NCBI GenBank assembly: GCA_045130665.1
Contig: JBGUQC010000002.1
Location: 141,133-205,132 of the forward strand
DNA: 64,000 nt
Source: RGIG8124 sp045130665
GTDB taxonomy: Bacteria; Bacillota; Clostridia; Christensenellales; CAG-917
Reading direction: 5' to 3'
The position numbers and the translations under genes are program-made. Positions within the stretch are counted from its first letter, which is position 1; each line of letters opens with the position of its first letter. Below the pieces are notes generated by a model. That model did no database searches. It had not been told where the DNA came from and worked only from the letters and a program-made list of their open reading frames with translations. Positions 15,601 to 23,066 of the stretch are shown piece by piece.

Positions 15601-17225
15601 TATGTAGTAGCAGTGGATGAAGATGAAGAAGTGTACTTATCATACTGATAAGCATAGTTCTTATCTGTACCATCTGTACCGAACCATAATGTTAATGTAT
15701 ATGTAGAGTCTTCGTATTGGTTGCCTTGGATATAGATTGTGTATGTTGTCCATACGCCTGTTGTACCATAGCCACCAGTTTCTTCACCAGCAGGGGTTAA
15801 TCTAACTTTCTTGGAAATGTTCTTTATCTTTAAGTCTTTTGGACCGTCTGTTAATTCGATTGAAACACCAGCACCTGCTACTTGGTATGTTAAGACATCG
15901 ATTGAAATTGCATAATATGCGTTTTTGGAAATGTTAATTGAAGTGTTTGCCTTAATACCTTGTGCGGTCATTAATTGTTGTGAAAGCATATAGACCTTTG
16001 TGCCTACGTGTGATGCAGCATATTCATCTGAATAGATGATTTGATCGAAGCCTTTTCCTTCGAATGCTGTCTTTGCAGGGTTTGTAGCAACATTACCACT
16101 GTCGCCCTTTACATAAATAGTACCTGCGTATGATTCATAATTATCTGCAAATTTGTCTGCATTAATTAATGCATTATATCTTTCTGCAGCTGTTGGAGCA
16201 GCAATAGATGAATCACTGGATGCACCAGTTACTAAACTCCAAAGAGATGGAGAAGAGGAAGCAGAAACAGTTTCTGAACCAAAGTCAAATTTTTCGTTAG
16301 GTGTATTTAAGTTGGAAGTTTGAAGTGTAGCATTGTTTGCTAATTCAGCTGCTTCAGCTTCTGCAAATTTTTGAGCTGCAGTTTTTTCTGAATCATCTTT
16401 AACTTCTTCAAGAAGAACGTTGGTATAGAATACAAAACCAGATGTAAGACCTGTGCTTTCATCTAAAGATGAAGCTTTACCTAAGCCTAATAATACAGAT
16501 AAAGATTTATCTGTTACTTCGTGTGCTTTGAAATATGTTGTATAACTTGTCCAAGCACCATCTGTCTTGATTTCTTTGAATTCAACGTAATCTGCGGATG
16601 AAAGATAAATTCTTGCGCCAGGAGCAGCAACAACACCTTCGGTGGTGTTACCTGTGATGCCTAATGTTAAAACATCTACAGAGAACTTATAATACTTTCC
16701 AGCTTCGAGGTTAAATGTAGATGATGAATAACCATAAGCTGTTGGGCCATATTTCTTATCATCGTCACTTTCGTTAGCACTTGCCTTTGGCATATATACC
16801 ATTAACATATTGTTAACGGCACCTTCAGCAGTGCTATATTTCTCTCTTAACTTCGTATAGAGAGAGGAGGTATCTAAATCTTCCTCGATTCCTTCCCACT
16901 TTTCTTTGTTGTCATTGTATTTGCTTTCATCAATACTAATAACACCAGCAATTACACCAGTTGGGAATTTGCCAGATGAATACATACTTGCGCCTGTCCA
17001 GTTCTTTGCACCATATGGATAGGATGTGTATTCACCATTGCTTGTAGATGAAACTTTGAAGTCCGAGTTTGAAATTAAAAGTCCTTCAGTTGGCTCAACA
17101 GTTTCAGTCTCTTCATCATGTTTTTCCTCGTCTGTGCTGTTGTTACAAGCTGCAAGTAAGCAGATTGTTAAAACGAGCAAGCTCACGATTAAAACAGTCA
17201 ATAAAAACTTTCTATTTTTCTTCAT
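12693..17225 (-). CDS. Large modular surface lipoprotein with five carbohydrate-binding-like modules
   Basis: A 1510-residue protein. A lipoprotein signal peptide ends in L-L-A-A-C (Cys27). Five tandem modules of roughly 250-300 residues follow. Each starts with an N-x-x-F strand and a W-S/W-T segment plus an A-G-V/I-I strand. Each then has a Y-Y/F-x-I/V-S-V-x-V core strand (examples near residues 178 and 440 and at GKFYRVSLWV, TYYEISVWA, TFYKISVWV-type sites) and a W-x-x-Y-x-x-Y/F-I strand. It closes in a G-x-x-F-F-D-x-F/I strand. That order is typical of jelly-roll carbohydrate-binding-like domains. Near the C-terminus is a membrane span (WWMIPTILLALATLIVIVVFF) and a charged ~45-residue cytoplasmic tail. 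It is thus lipid-anchored at one end and membrane-spanning at the other. A glycan-binding role is inferred. Start site AAGGA; candidate promoter with TATAAT at 17271-17276. Confidence 0.75.
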   Translation of the reverse strand: MKKNRKFLLTVLIVSLLVLTICLLAACNNSTDEEKHDEETETVEPTEGLLISNSDFKVSSTSNGEYTSYPYGAKNWTGASMYSSGKFPTGVIAGVISIDESKYNDNKEKWEGIEEDLDTSSLYTKLREKYSTAEGAVNNMLMVYMPKASANESDDDKKYGPTAYGYSSSTFNLEAGKYYKFSVDVLTLGITGNTTEGVVAAPGARIYLSSADYVEFKEIKTDGAWTSYTTYFKAHEVTDKSLSVLLGLGKASSLDESTGLTSGFVFYTNVLLEEVKDDSEKTAAQKFAEAEAAELANNATLQTSNLNTPNEKFDFGSETVSASSSPSLWSLVTGASSDSSIAAPTAAERYNALINADKFADNYESYAGTIYVKGDSGNVATNPAKTAFEGKGFDQIIYSDEYAASHVGTKVYMLSQQLMTAQGIKANTSINISKNAYYAISIDVLTYQVAGAGVSIELTDGPKDLKIKNISKKVRLTPAGEETGGYGTTGVWTTYTIYIQGNQYEDSTYTLTLWFGTDGTDKNYAYQYDKYTSSSSSTATTYHSNGTFSTGWAFFDKFNITRISEADFNTAYTAYGSTTGEADATNLAYKLDSINLFAEDATYVTSTDKINAEFNSVDVYNEAAQKYVGIDTGTFGTPKGFTQAMDSEDQETLPIVDIANMKAGVVKTTGNDAFDFASLGLTNPGQPYDYNDNVLMIYSKDLSFYQYETSDFKILPNKFYRVSLWVNTQDIQDTSGAYVYLMAKNDDGEYTAKSSFTLINTQTKDDEGNAEYNWKELTFVIRGSYTDETLCHLKISFGTGTRWTSSTLASGALFLTNANMDSMTYKEWTNSSTGTYLKSVSFVSSSTSSFTNGTFNEIDMTETEFGDSGYLADSTKAGTPESWSLSDATTDAVAGVLQLKDNGGDDLATRYAHSAQTTALLGNDALFDALYSGITTDVTAGYYGAPNLLTLSSKDASEFTLGYLSNSFTLNTDTYYEISVWAKALSAGTYSVYLVCDNEGTIEKYNDYTVGAYFIHTATGAEDWVEYKFYISVGSVSTSARILLQLGIDEEKLLADRVTRDAEGKFETVTDYDANLATPGLVTYDKLTSSGMFLFDNITIHSSTKEAYEPTATEKNYRVIEYLVDSFTPSSTSVTALSTLTDPTYWSGVTDGDADIDDTKAGIIYIGGNHLETKELADATDVGYVSILGADIKTDDQTVSTEEAAINKDNLLTHLNHFYPNRDKADEDTEEQVKAKFANLFGIDNNDTEIKKKNIECWKQEKAAKLQRDSWIQLNTITTKSGNSCLVINNIEESAYYYTNSLTMSASTFYKISVWVRTVGIDAEKGAYLYLSCGEDEKTDTTLEKINVNDWTLYSFYISVSDDGVSAPKFQLGLGKYVDEDDEEQTMVTGYAFFDDFQIEEISHADYEAAVASATVCKYEIPESPVEAKTDDEPEADTPDTSFNLEMLWWMIPTILLALATLIVIVVFFVRKIKRPKKADDYESNAITGVRDNSQQVIDKKHDDYDNYKE

Positions 17226-17413
17226 AACATTTCCTTATGCATTTCATTTTGCATATTGTATACGTGTGCGATTATACACAATAGTAAAGATATTCTAATA
17301 CAAAATATAATTATTGGCAAACAAAATATTTGATTGAAGTTCCAAAAAAGAAAATATCATTGAAAATGAATATTTTTTCGTTGCAAAAATACCTCAAAAA
17401 CCAGCATTCTAAA

Positions 17414-17496
17414 CGGGTAAAATTGCAAATAGCAGATAGATTGAGGAAAATCAAGAGGTTTTAAATAGCAATTTTGCAAAAAATATTGCTAACCCG
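17414..17496. repeat. Interrupted inverted repeat upstream of the rnf promoter
   Basis: CGGGT (17414-17418) pairs with ACCCG (17492-17496), and AAAATTGC (17419-17426) with GCAATTTT (17468-17475). The segment AAATAGCA also recurs in direct orientation (17428-17434 and 17463-17470). It ends 13 bp before the -35 box, a position suited to a regulator or to DNA looping. The sequence TTGCTAACCCGCTAAATA (17487-17504) has a loose resemblance to a Rex operator, but too loose to call. Confidence 0.35.
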
Positions 17497-17509
17497 CTAA
17501 ATAGTTTTT

Positions 17510-17538
17510 TTGACATTTAATATAATTAAAAGTATAAT
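17510..17538 (+). promoter_or_regulatory. Perfect-consensus promoter of the rnf operon
   Basis: TTGACA (17510-17515), exactly 17 bp, then TATAAT (17533-17538). Transcription should start near 17545, about 33 nt before rnfC. This is the best SigA match in the window and suggests high expression. Confidence 0.9.
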
Positions 17539-17577
17539 CTTTATTAGCAATTTTTTAGAACAAAAGAGAGAGAATTT

Positions 17578-18870
17578 ATGTTAAAAACTTTTAAACACGG
17601 TGTTCATCCAAACGCGATGAAAAAAACAGAGGACTGTGCATTAGAGGAATTTAGCGTCCCAGAGGTAGTCTATATACCACTTTCTCAACATATTGGTGCT
17701 CCAGCAAAAGCAGTAGTAAACGTAGGCGATAGAGTCTTACAAGGTAAGCTCATAGGTGAGGCTGGCGGTTTTGTCTCCGCAAATGTTTATTCATCTGTTT
17801 CTGGAGAAGTTAAGGGATTTGTTAAAAAGCCTTTAGCAATTGGTGTAGAGGTAGACCATGTAGAAATCGTAAACGATTTCAAATATGAATCAGTATCTCT
17901 ACCACCACTTGAAAACCCAACAGGAAAGGAAATATTAGACAGAATCAAAGAGGCAGGTATTGTTGGTATGGGTGGCGCAACCTTCCCAACACATGTTAAG
18001 TTGTCTCCAAAGAATCCAGTGGATGTATTCATCATCAATGCTGCAGAGTGTGAACCTTATATTACATGCGACTATCGTCTATTACTTGAGCAAGCTCAAG
18101 AAGTTTTCGATGGTATTCATGCAGTAATGAAGGTTTTGAATGTTGCAAAGGCATATCTTGGTGTAGAGGCAAATAAGCCAAAGGCAATTAAATATTTAAT
18201 TGGTATTGCACCAGAAGATATCGAGATTGTTGCTTTAAAGACTAAGTACCCACAAGGTGCAGAAAAGCAATTGATCTATGCAATTACTAAGAGAATTGTT
18301 CCAGCAGGTGGCCTTCCAGCAGATGTTGGTTGTGTAGTAAGTAATACACATACTTGCTATTCTATAGCAAGAGCTGTTAAAGGTGAGCCATGCTTCAAAC
18401 GTGCCATGACTATTTCTGGTCTTGGTGTTGGTAAGCCAGGCAACTACTGGGTATTAAACGGAACGCCATATTCATATTTATATGAACAATGCAAGGGAGA
18501 TAAAGAAGAGAGTGATACACATAAGATCATCAGTGGTGGTCCAATGATGGGATTTGCTCAAACAACTTTAGATCCATGTACTGCAAAAGGTTCTTCTTCA
18601 TTATTGTTCTTATCTAATAAAGAATTTGAACATCATACACCATCTCAATGTATTAACTGCGGAAAATGTATTCAACATTGTCCAATGAACTTACAACCAA
18701 GAGATATAGATGATGCAGTTCAAGAAAAAGATTACAAAAAAGCTTTAGATTACGGAGTAATGAACTGTATTGAATGCGGTGTTTGTTCTTATTCTTGTCC
18801 AGCAAAGAGAACTTTAGTTCAATCTATGAAGTTGGCAAAGAAAATGATTAAAGAAAGGGGGATTAAGTAA
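17578..18870 (+). CDS. rnfC: Rnf complex subunit C
   Basis: A 430-residue RnfC. It has an NADH/FMN-binding region (GIVGMGGATFPTHVKL, NAAECEPYITCD, YPQGAEKQLI) like the NuoF/Nqo1 fold. It also has two C-terminal [4Fe-4S] motifs, CINCGKCIQHCP and CIECGVCSYSCP. It is the membrane-associated subunit that exchanges electrons with NAD+/NADH. The length is short, as in clostridial RnfC, without the long repeats of proteobacterial forms. It is first gene of rnfCDGEAB. Ribosome site is a GAGAGAG run. Confidence 0.95.
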   Translation: MLKTFKHGVHPNAMKKTEDCALEEFSVPEVVYIPLSQHIGAPAKAVVNVGDRVLQGKLIGEAGGFVSANVYSSVSGEVKGFVKKPLAIGVEVDHVEIVNDFKYESVSLPPLENPTGKEILDRIKEAGIVGMGGATFPTHVKLSPKNPVDVFIINAAECEPYITCDYRLLLEQAQEVFDGIHAVMKVLNVAKAYLGVEANKPKAIKYLIGIAPEDIEIVALKTKYPQGAEKQLIYAITKRIVPAGGLPADVGCVVSNTHTCYSIARAVKGEPCFKRAMTISGLGVGKPGNYWVLNGTPYSYLYEQCKGDKEESDTHKIISGGPMMGFAQTTLDPCTAKGSSSLLFLSNKEFEHHTPSQCINCGKCIQHCPMNLQPRDIDDAVQEKDYKKALDYGVMNCIECGVCSYSCPAKRTLVQSMKLAKKMIKERGIK

Positions 18871-18874
18871 ATAA

Positions 18875-20056
18875 ATGTCTAAATTTGTAGTTTCAACATC
18901 CCCACATATAACAGCCAAAAATACAACACGTGGTATCATGTTGGATGTAATCATTGCATTACTTCCAGTTGTTATTGCAACAGTTGTTATCTTTGGGGTT
19001 TATCCATTGTTCCTCATCTTATTGAGTGTTGGATGCTGTGTATTCTTTGAATGGTTATATACATTCATTAGAAAGAGTGCACAAATTAAGAAAGACATCA
19101 AAGCACTTCAAAAGGGTGAAAAGGGAAGAGCTATTAAAGTATTTAATATTTTAGGCGAAGGAACAACAATCCATGATTTATCTGCAGTAGTTACAGGTAT
19201 AATCCTTGGATTAAATCTTCCTGGAACAGTTCCAATTTGGGTTCCAATAGTTGGTTCCGCTTTCGCTATTTTAGTAGTGAAAATGTTGTTCGGTGGAATT
19301 GGTAAGAACTTTGCAAACCCAGCAATGACAGCAAGAGTATTCCTAGTACTAGCATGGACATCTTTGATGACTCAAAAGACAAATGTAGTATTCGGAACAG
19401 ATATTGGATACTTCAGTTATTTCACAAATGCAGTATCTATTCATCCAGGTGTAGATGCAGTAACATCTGCAACACCTTTAGTTACAGTTAAAGCAACATT
19501 AGAGAGCGGAGCAAGTCCACTTGCAGGTGTTAACGCACTTAATATGTTTACAGGTTTAATTCCTTCCTCAGCAGTTGGTGAAACCTGTACAATCGCTATT
19601 CTAATCGGTGCAATTTACTTATTAGTAAGAAAAGTAATTGACTGGAGAATCCCACTTTTCTATGTTGCATCTGTAGTTTTATTTACCGCACTCGTGTACT
19701 GCAAGAGCAAGTACGTAGGCGAATACATCCTTACATATTTACTTGGTGGTGGCTTAATGTTTGGTGCTGTCTTTATGGCAACAGACTATGCAACATCTCC
19801 AAAGAACTGGATTGGTGTTATCATCTATGGTTTAGGCTTGGGACTTCTAACAGTTATCTTTAGAAGATTCTCAAATATGCCAGAAGGTGTATCTTATGCA
19901 ATAGTTTTAATGAACATTATTACACCACTTCTTGAAAAGATTAAGAGAAGACCATTCGGTGTTCCAAAACGTAACTATGTAAAGGAAATAAGCGACAAAT
20001 TCAAAGCACGTTCTAAAAAGAAAGCTGCTGTTGAAGAAGGAGGAGAGAATGTCTGA
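18875..20056 (+). CDS. rnfD: Rnf complex subunit D
   Basis: A 393-residue NqrB/RnfD-type membrane protein with about nine to ten spans. The start SPHITAKNTTRGIMLDVIIALLP is typical. The flavinylation site is probably the Thr in DAVTSATPLVT, matching the S-x-A-T-P-L pattern where FMN is attached covalently. It forms part of the ion-translocating core with RnfE and RnfA. It starts 4 bp after rnfC. The C-terminus carries a lysine-rich cytoplasmic extension that overlaps the start of rnfG. Confidence 0.95.
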   Translation: MSKFVVSTSPHITAKNTTRGIMLDVIIALLPVVIATVVIFGVYPLFLILLSVGCCVFFEWLYTFIRKSAQIKKDIKALQKGEKGRAIKVFNILGEGTTIHDLSAVVTGIILGLNLPGTVPIWVPIVGSAFAILVVKMLFGGIGKNFANPAMTARVFLVLAWTSLMTQKTNVVFGTDIGYFSYFTNAVSIHPGVDAVTSATPLVTVKATLESGASPLAGVNALNMFTGLIPSSAVGETCTIAILIGAIYLLVRKVIDWRIPLFYVASVVLFTALVYCKSKYVGEYILTYLLGGGLMFGAVFMATDYATSPKNWIGVIIYGLGLGLLTVIFRRFSNMPEGVSYAIVLMNIITPLLEKIKRRPFGVPKRNYVKEISDKFKARSKKKAAVEEGGENV

Positions 20057-20675
20057 GAACGAAGAAATCAAGAACGAAGTCGTTCAAGAAAATCCAACTC
20101 CTAAGAAAAAGAAGTTTGATAAGAACTCAGTATTGTGGTGTGTCATGATACTAGTTATTATCGGCGTTGTCGCAGGAGCACTATTAGGCGGAATCAACGT
20201 TGTTACATATGTAGATCCAGATGAAGCTATTTTGACAATCATCAATAATAATTACTCTGGCGCTGCAGATATAACAAAAGATAGCAGTTATGTTGTTAAC
20301 GGCTATGCAAATGGAACTTGTGTATCAGCATTTACTTATAAAGTAAATGATGCTAAGATGGTTTGCTACTATGTAATTGGTAAAGGCGCATATGATGGCG
20401 AAATCGAAATACTTTTCTTCGTAACTGAAGCTGGTATCGTAGATGGAGTTCAAGTATATGCAAACGGCGAAACATCTTCAGTTGGTGGCAAGGTTTTGAA
20501 GGGCATAGATAAAATCAAAGGCTTTGATTTAACAACATTAACAGAATACGGCTCAGCAACTAATTCAGAGGCACAAAGCATGAACTATTATGTATCTGGT
20601 GCAACAGTAACAACAAAGGGTGTTACAAACGCATTGAAGGTATGTGCTGCAGCATATAACAACAGGGAGGTATAA
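20049..20675 (+). CDS. rnfG: Rnf complex subunit G
   Basis: A 208-residue RnfG with one N-terminal membrane span (VLWCVMILVIIGVVAGALLGG) and an extracytoplasmic FMN-binding domain. The covalent-flavin motif S-G-A-T-V-T is at YVSGATVTTKGVTNAL near the C-terminus. Start 20049 is chosen because GAAGGAGGAG lies 4-5 nt upstream; a TTG at 20031 in the same frame lacks support. The first 8 bp overlap rnfD. It carries electrons between the other Rnf flavins. Confidence 0.94.
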   Translation: MSENEEIKNEVVQENPTPKKKKFDKNSVLWCVMILVIIGVVAGALLGGINVVTYVDPDEAILTIINNNYSGAADITKDSSYVVNGYANGTCVSAFTYKVNDAKMVCYYVIGKGAYDGEIEILFFVTEAGIVDGVQVYANGETSSVGGKVLKGIDKIKGFDLTTLTEYGSATNSEAQSMNYYVSGATVTTKGVTNALKVCAAAYNNREV

Positions 20676-20677
20676 GC

Positions 20678-21406
20678 ATGAGAAAAAGTGGTAATTCATT
20701 AAAGACCGTTTTCACAAATGGTATCATAGCTTCTAACCCTGTTCTAAAACTTGTTTTAGGAACCTGTCCAACACTTGCTGTTTCAGTATCAGCATTCGGT
20801 GCATTGGGTATGGGTATTGCTGTAACATTTGTATTGGTTTGTTCAAATATCATGGTTTCATTACTTAGAAAAGTAATACCAGATAAAGTTCGTATCCCAG
20901 CATTCATTTTAATCATTGCAACATTCGTTACATTGCTTCAAATGTTGCTACAAAAATTTGTTCCATCTCTATACGAGGTCTTAGGTATATACCTACCACT
21001 TATCGTTGTTAACTGTATTATTCTTGCAAGAGCTGAGGCATTTGCTTCGCAAAACCCAGTTGCAGATAGTGCATTAGATGGACTTGGAATGGGTCTTGGA
21101 TACACACTTGCAGTATTAATCATAGCAGTTATAAGAGAATTCTTAGGCGCAGGTTCATTCTTCGCATTTGACTTCATGGGATTTGCTTACTCTGGTGAAA
21201 TTGGTAATCTTCCAGATTATGCATTATCTATCTTCACATTGCCAGCTGGTGGTTTCTTAACATTCGGTTTTGTTATCGCAGTTGTTAACCAAATCTCAAT
21301 TAGCAAACGTGAAAAAGAAAGAAACAAGAAGATCGAAGAAGCAAAGAAGATCGAACACGCTAAGAAAGACTTAGAAGAGAAAAATGAAGCGGAGGTGGAA
21401 GCATGA
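20678..21406 (+). CDS. rnfE: Rnf complex subunit E
   Basis: A 242-residue RnfE/NqrD-family protein with six predicted membrane spans. Family segments are NPVLKLVLGTCPTLAVS, YLPLIVVNCIILARAEAFA and GLGMGLGYTLAVLIIAVIRE. It forms the antiparallel pair with RnfA in the ion channel, with cysteines (GTCP, VNCI) that ligate an intramembrane Fe-S centre in this family. A lysine/glutamate-rich C-terminal tail is extra. It overlaps rnfA by 4 bp (ATGA). Confidence 0.95.
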   Translation: MRKSGNSLKTVFTNGIIASNPVLKLVLGTCPTLAVSVSAFGALGMGIAVTFVLVCSNIMVSLLRKVIPDKVRIPAFILIIATFVTLLQMLLQKFVPSLYEVLGIYLPLIVVNCIILARAEAFASQNPVADSALDGLGMGLGYTLAVLIIAVIREFLGAGSFFAFDFMGFAYSGEIGNLPDYALSIFTLPAGGFLTFGFVIAVVNQISISKREKERNKKIEEAKKIEHAKKDLEEKNEAEVEA

Positions 21407-22014
21407 CAGGTACAATCATTTTAACAATAGTTGTAGGCGCACTTCTTGCTAACAACTTCGTTCTCATCAAATTCTTAGGAATTTGTCCATTCCTTGGTGT
21501 ATCTAAAAAGACAGATACAGCACTTGGTATGGGATTCGCAGTTATCTTCGTTATGGGTATTGCATCCATATTCGCTTGGGTAGTTGAATTATTACTCGAA
21601 TCACTCCACATTGAATATTTACAAACAATTGCATTCATCTTTGTAATTGCAGCACTTGTTCAAATCGTTGAAATGGTTCTTAAGAAATTCTTACCAGGCT
21701 TATATAGTGCATTAGGTGTTTACTTACCACTCATTACAACAAACTGCGCAGTTTTAGGTGTAGCAATCTTAAGTGCTGGAACATATCCAGTATTAGTGGA
21801 TGGAGCTGTTTCAGGTATTTCATTACTTGAATGGTTCTTAAACGGCATATTCAGCGGAGCTGGATTCACACTTGCAATTGTCTTAATGGCAGGTATTAGA
21901 GAAAGAATGCATCTTGATTTAGTACCAAAGGCATTCAGAGGTTTCCCAATTACTTTGATTACAGCAGCTATCATGTCTATGGCATTCTCCGCTTTCAGCG
22001 GATTAGTGGGTTAA
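21403..22014 (+). CDS. rnfA: Rnf complex subunit A
   Basis: A 203-residue RnfA/NqrE-family protein with six spans. Hallmarks are LLANNFVLIKFLGICPFLGVSKK, YLPLITTNCAVLG and GAGFTLAIVLMAGIRE. It is homologous to RnfE and packs against it, with the Cys of GICP and TNCA as probable Fe-S ligands. Start overlaps the rnfE stop. Confidence 0.96.
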   Translation: MTGTIILTIVVGALLANNFVLIKFLGICPFLGVSKKTDTALGMGFAVIFVMGIASIFAWVVELLLESLHIEYLQTIAFIFVIAALVQIVEMVLKKFLPGLYSALGVYLPLITTNCAVLGVAILSAGTYPVLVDGAVSGISLLEWFLNGIFSGAGFTLAIVLMAGIRERMHLDLVPKAFRGFPITLITAAIMSMAFSAFSGLVG

Positions 22015-22026
22015 GGAGGTAAAATT

Positions 22027-22854
22027 ATGGAAGGTTTATTAATTTTAGCAGCATCTGTTAATCCATTAACAATAGTTTGGTCTGTAGTTATCCTTCTTGC
22101 AATCTCAGTAACATTTGGATTGCTCTTAGGTATCTTAGGAAAGAAACTAGCTGTTCATAGAGATGAGAGAATAGATCAAGTAAAAGAGAAGTTATCTGGT
22201 GCAAACTGTGGTTCATGTGGATATCCTGGTTGTGATGGTTTCGCACAAGCTTTAGTTGAAGGCAAAGCAGATATATCTGCTTGTTCTTCAACATCTGCAG
22301 CAAAGAAGAAAGAAATCGGTGCTATCTTAGGTGTAAGCGTAAGCGCAGAAGATACAAAGGTTGTTGTTTGCTGTAAGGGCGGAAACAGAGCAAAAGATAA
22401 GTATGAATACATGGGCTACGGAGATTGCCGTAGTATGGAATTATTATCCGGTGGACGTAAACTTTGTAAATGGGGCTGTTTAGGTATGGGATCTTGTGTA
22501 GATGCTTGCCAAGAAGGTGCTATTGAAGTTGGTCCAGATGGATATACTGTCATAGACAGAGATAAGTGTATTGCTTGTGGAAGATGCGTAAATGTATGTC
22601 CAAAGAAACTTATCAAGAGAGTTCCAGTTAATGCAGTATATTATGTAGCATGTTCAAACTGCTTAAGAGGTAAGGATGCAATGAATCTTTGTGAGGTTGG
22701 TTGTATTGGTTGTGGCCTTTGTGCAAGAAATTGTCCAAACGGTGCAATTACAATGGAAAACAACTTGCCAGTTATCGATTACAGCAAGTGTACAGCATGC
22801 GGAAAATGTGCTGAAAAATGTCCAAGAAAGACTATCATCAAATGCGATGAATAG
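22027..22854 (+). CDS. rnfB: Rnf complex subunit B
   Basis: A 275-residue polyferredoxin and the likely entry point for ferredoxin electrons. It has an N-terminal membrane anchor (LTIVWSVVILLAISVTFGLLLGI) and a four-Cys motif CGSCGYPGC...C. Several ferredoxin motifs follow: CLGMGSCVDAC, CIACGRCVNVCP, CIGCGLCARNCP and CTACGKCAEKCP. Size and layout match clostridial RnfB. It is last in the operon, 12 bp after rnfA, and followed by a strong terminator. Confidence 0.95.
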   Translation: MEGLLILAASVNPLTIVWSVVILLAISVTFGLLLGILGKKLAVHRDERIDQVKEKLSGANCGSCGYPGCDGFAQALVEGKADISACSSTSAAKKKEIGAILGVSVSAEDTKVVVCCKGGNRAKDKYEYMGYGDCRSMELLSGGRKLCKWGCLGMGSCVDACQEGAIEVGPDGYTVIDRDKCIACGRCVNVCPKKLIKRVPVNAVYYVACSNCLRGKDAMNLCEVGCIGCGLCARNCPNGAITMENNLPVIDYSKCTACGKCAEKCPRKTIIKCDE

Positions 22855-22873
22855 GACTTGAAAAACTATTAAG

Positions 22874-22900
22874 TGGCGTACCGAAAGGTGCGCCATTTTT
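22874..22900 (+). terminator. Terminator of the rnf operon
   Basis: TGGCGTACC (22874-22882) pairs with GGTGCGCCA (22887-22895) around a GAAA tetraloop, followed by TTTTT. Confidence 0.93.
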
Positions 22901-22945
22901 AAATAACAGAATTATTTAAAACTATTTTTATTTTTTGATTACATA

Positions 22946-22975
22946 TTGAAAATGGTAGACAAGATTTGATATAAT
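22946..22975 (+). promoter_or_regulatory. Promoter of the ppx-maf-mreB operon
   Basis: TTGAAA (22946-22951), 18 bp, then an extended -10 TG-A-TATAAT (22967-22975). The start would be near 22982, giving an 85-nt leader before the Ppx/GppA gene. Confidence 0.75.
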
Positions 22976-22993
22976 CTATAAACGTAGAAGTTT

Positions 22994-23054
22994 CGGGTAT
23001 TTTGTACTTATAAACTTAAATAATATTATATTTACACCCGAGCGGGCGTTCGGG
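22994..23054 (+). promoter_or_regulatory. Leader with mutually exclusive hairpins before ppx
   Basis: CCCGAGC (23037-23043) pairs with GTTCGGG (23048-23054) around a GGGC loop. The helix ends one base before the GAGGAG ribosome site (23056-23061). The same CCCG can instead pair with CGGGT (22994-22998) far upstream. Two exclusive structures beside a ribosome site suggest possible control of translation. Confidence 0.4.
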
Positions 23055-23066
23055 AGAGGAGATTGA

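Larger units (their letters stand above)
17226..17577. other. Divergent intergenic region, 352 bp
   Basis: It separates the minus-strand lipoprotein gene and the rnf operon. It holds a minus-strand TATAAT (17271-17276), a large interrupted inverted repeat (17414-17496) and the plus-strand rnf promoter (17510-17538). The stretch 17290-17410 is AT-rich, and I see no gene in it. Confidence 0.7.
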
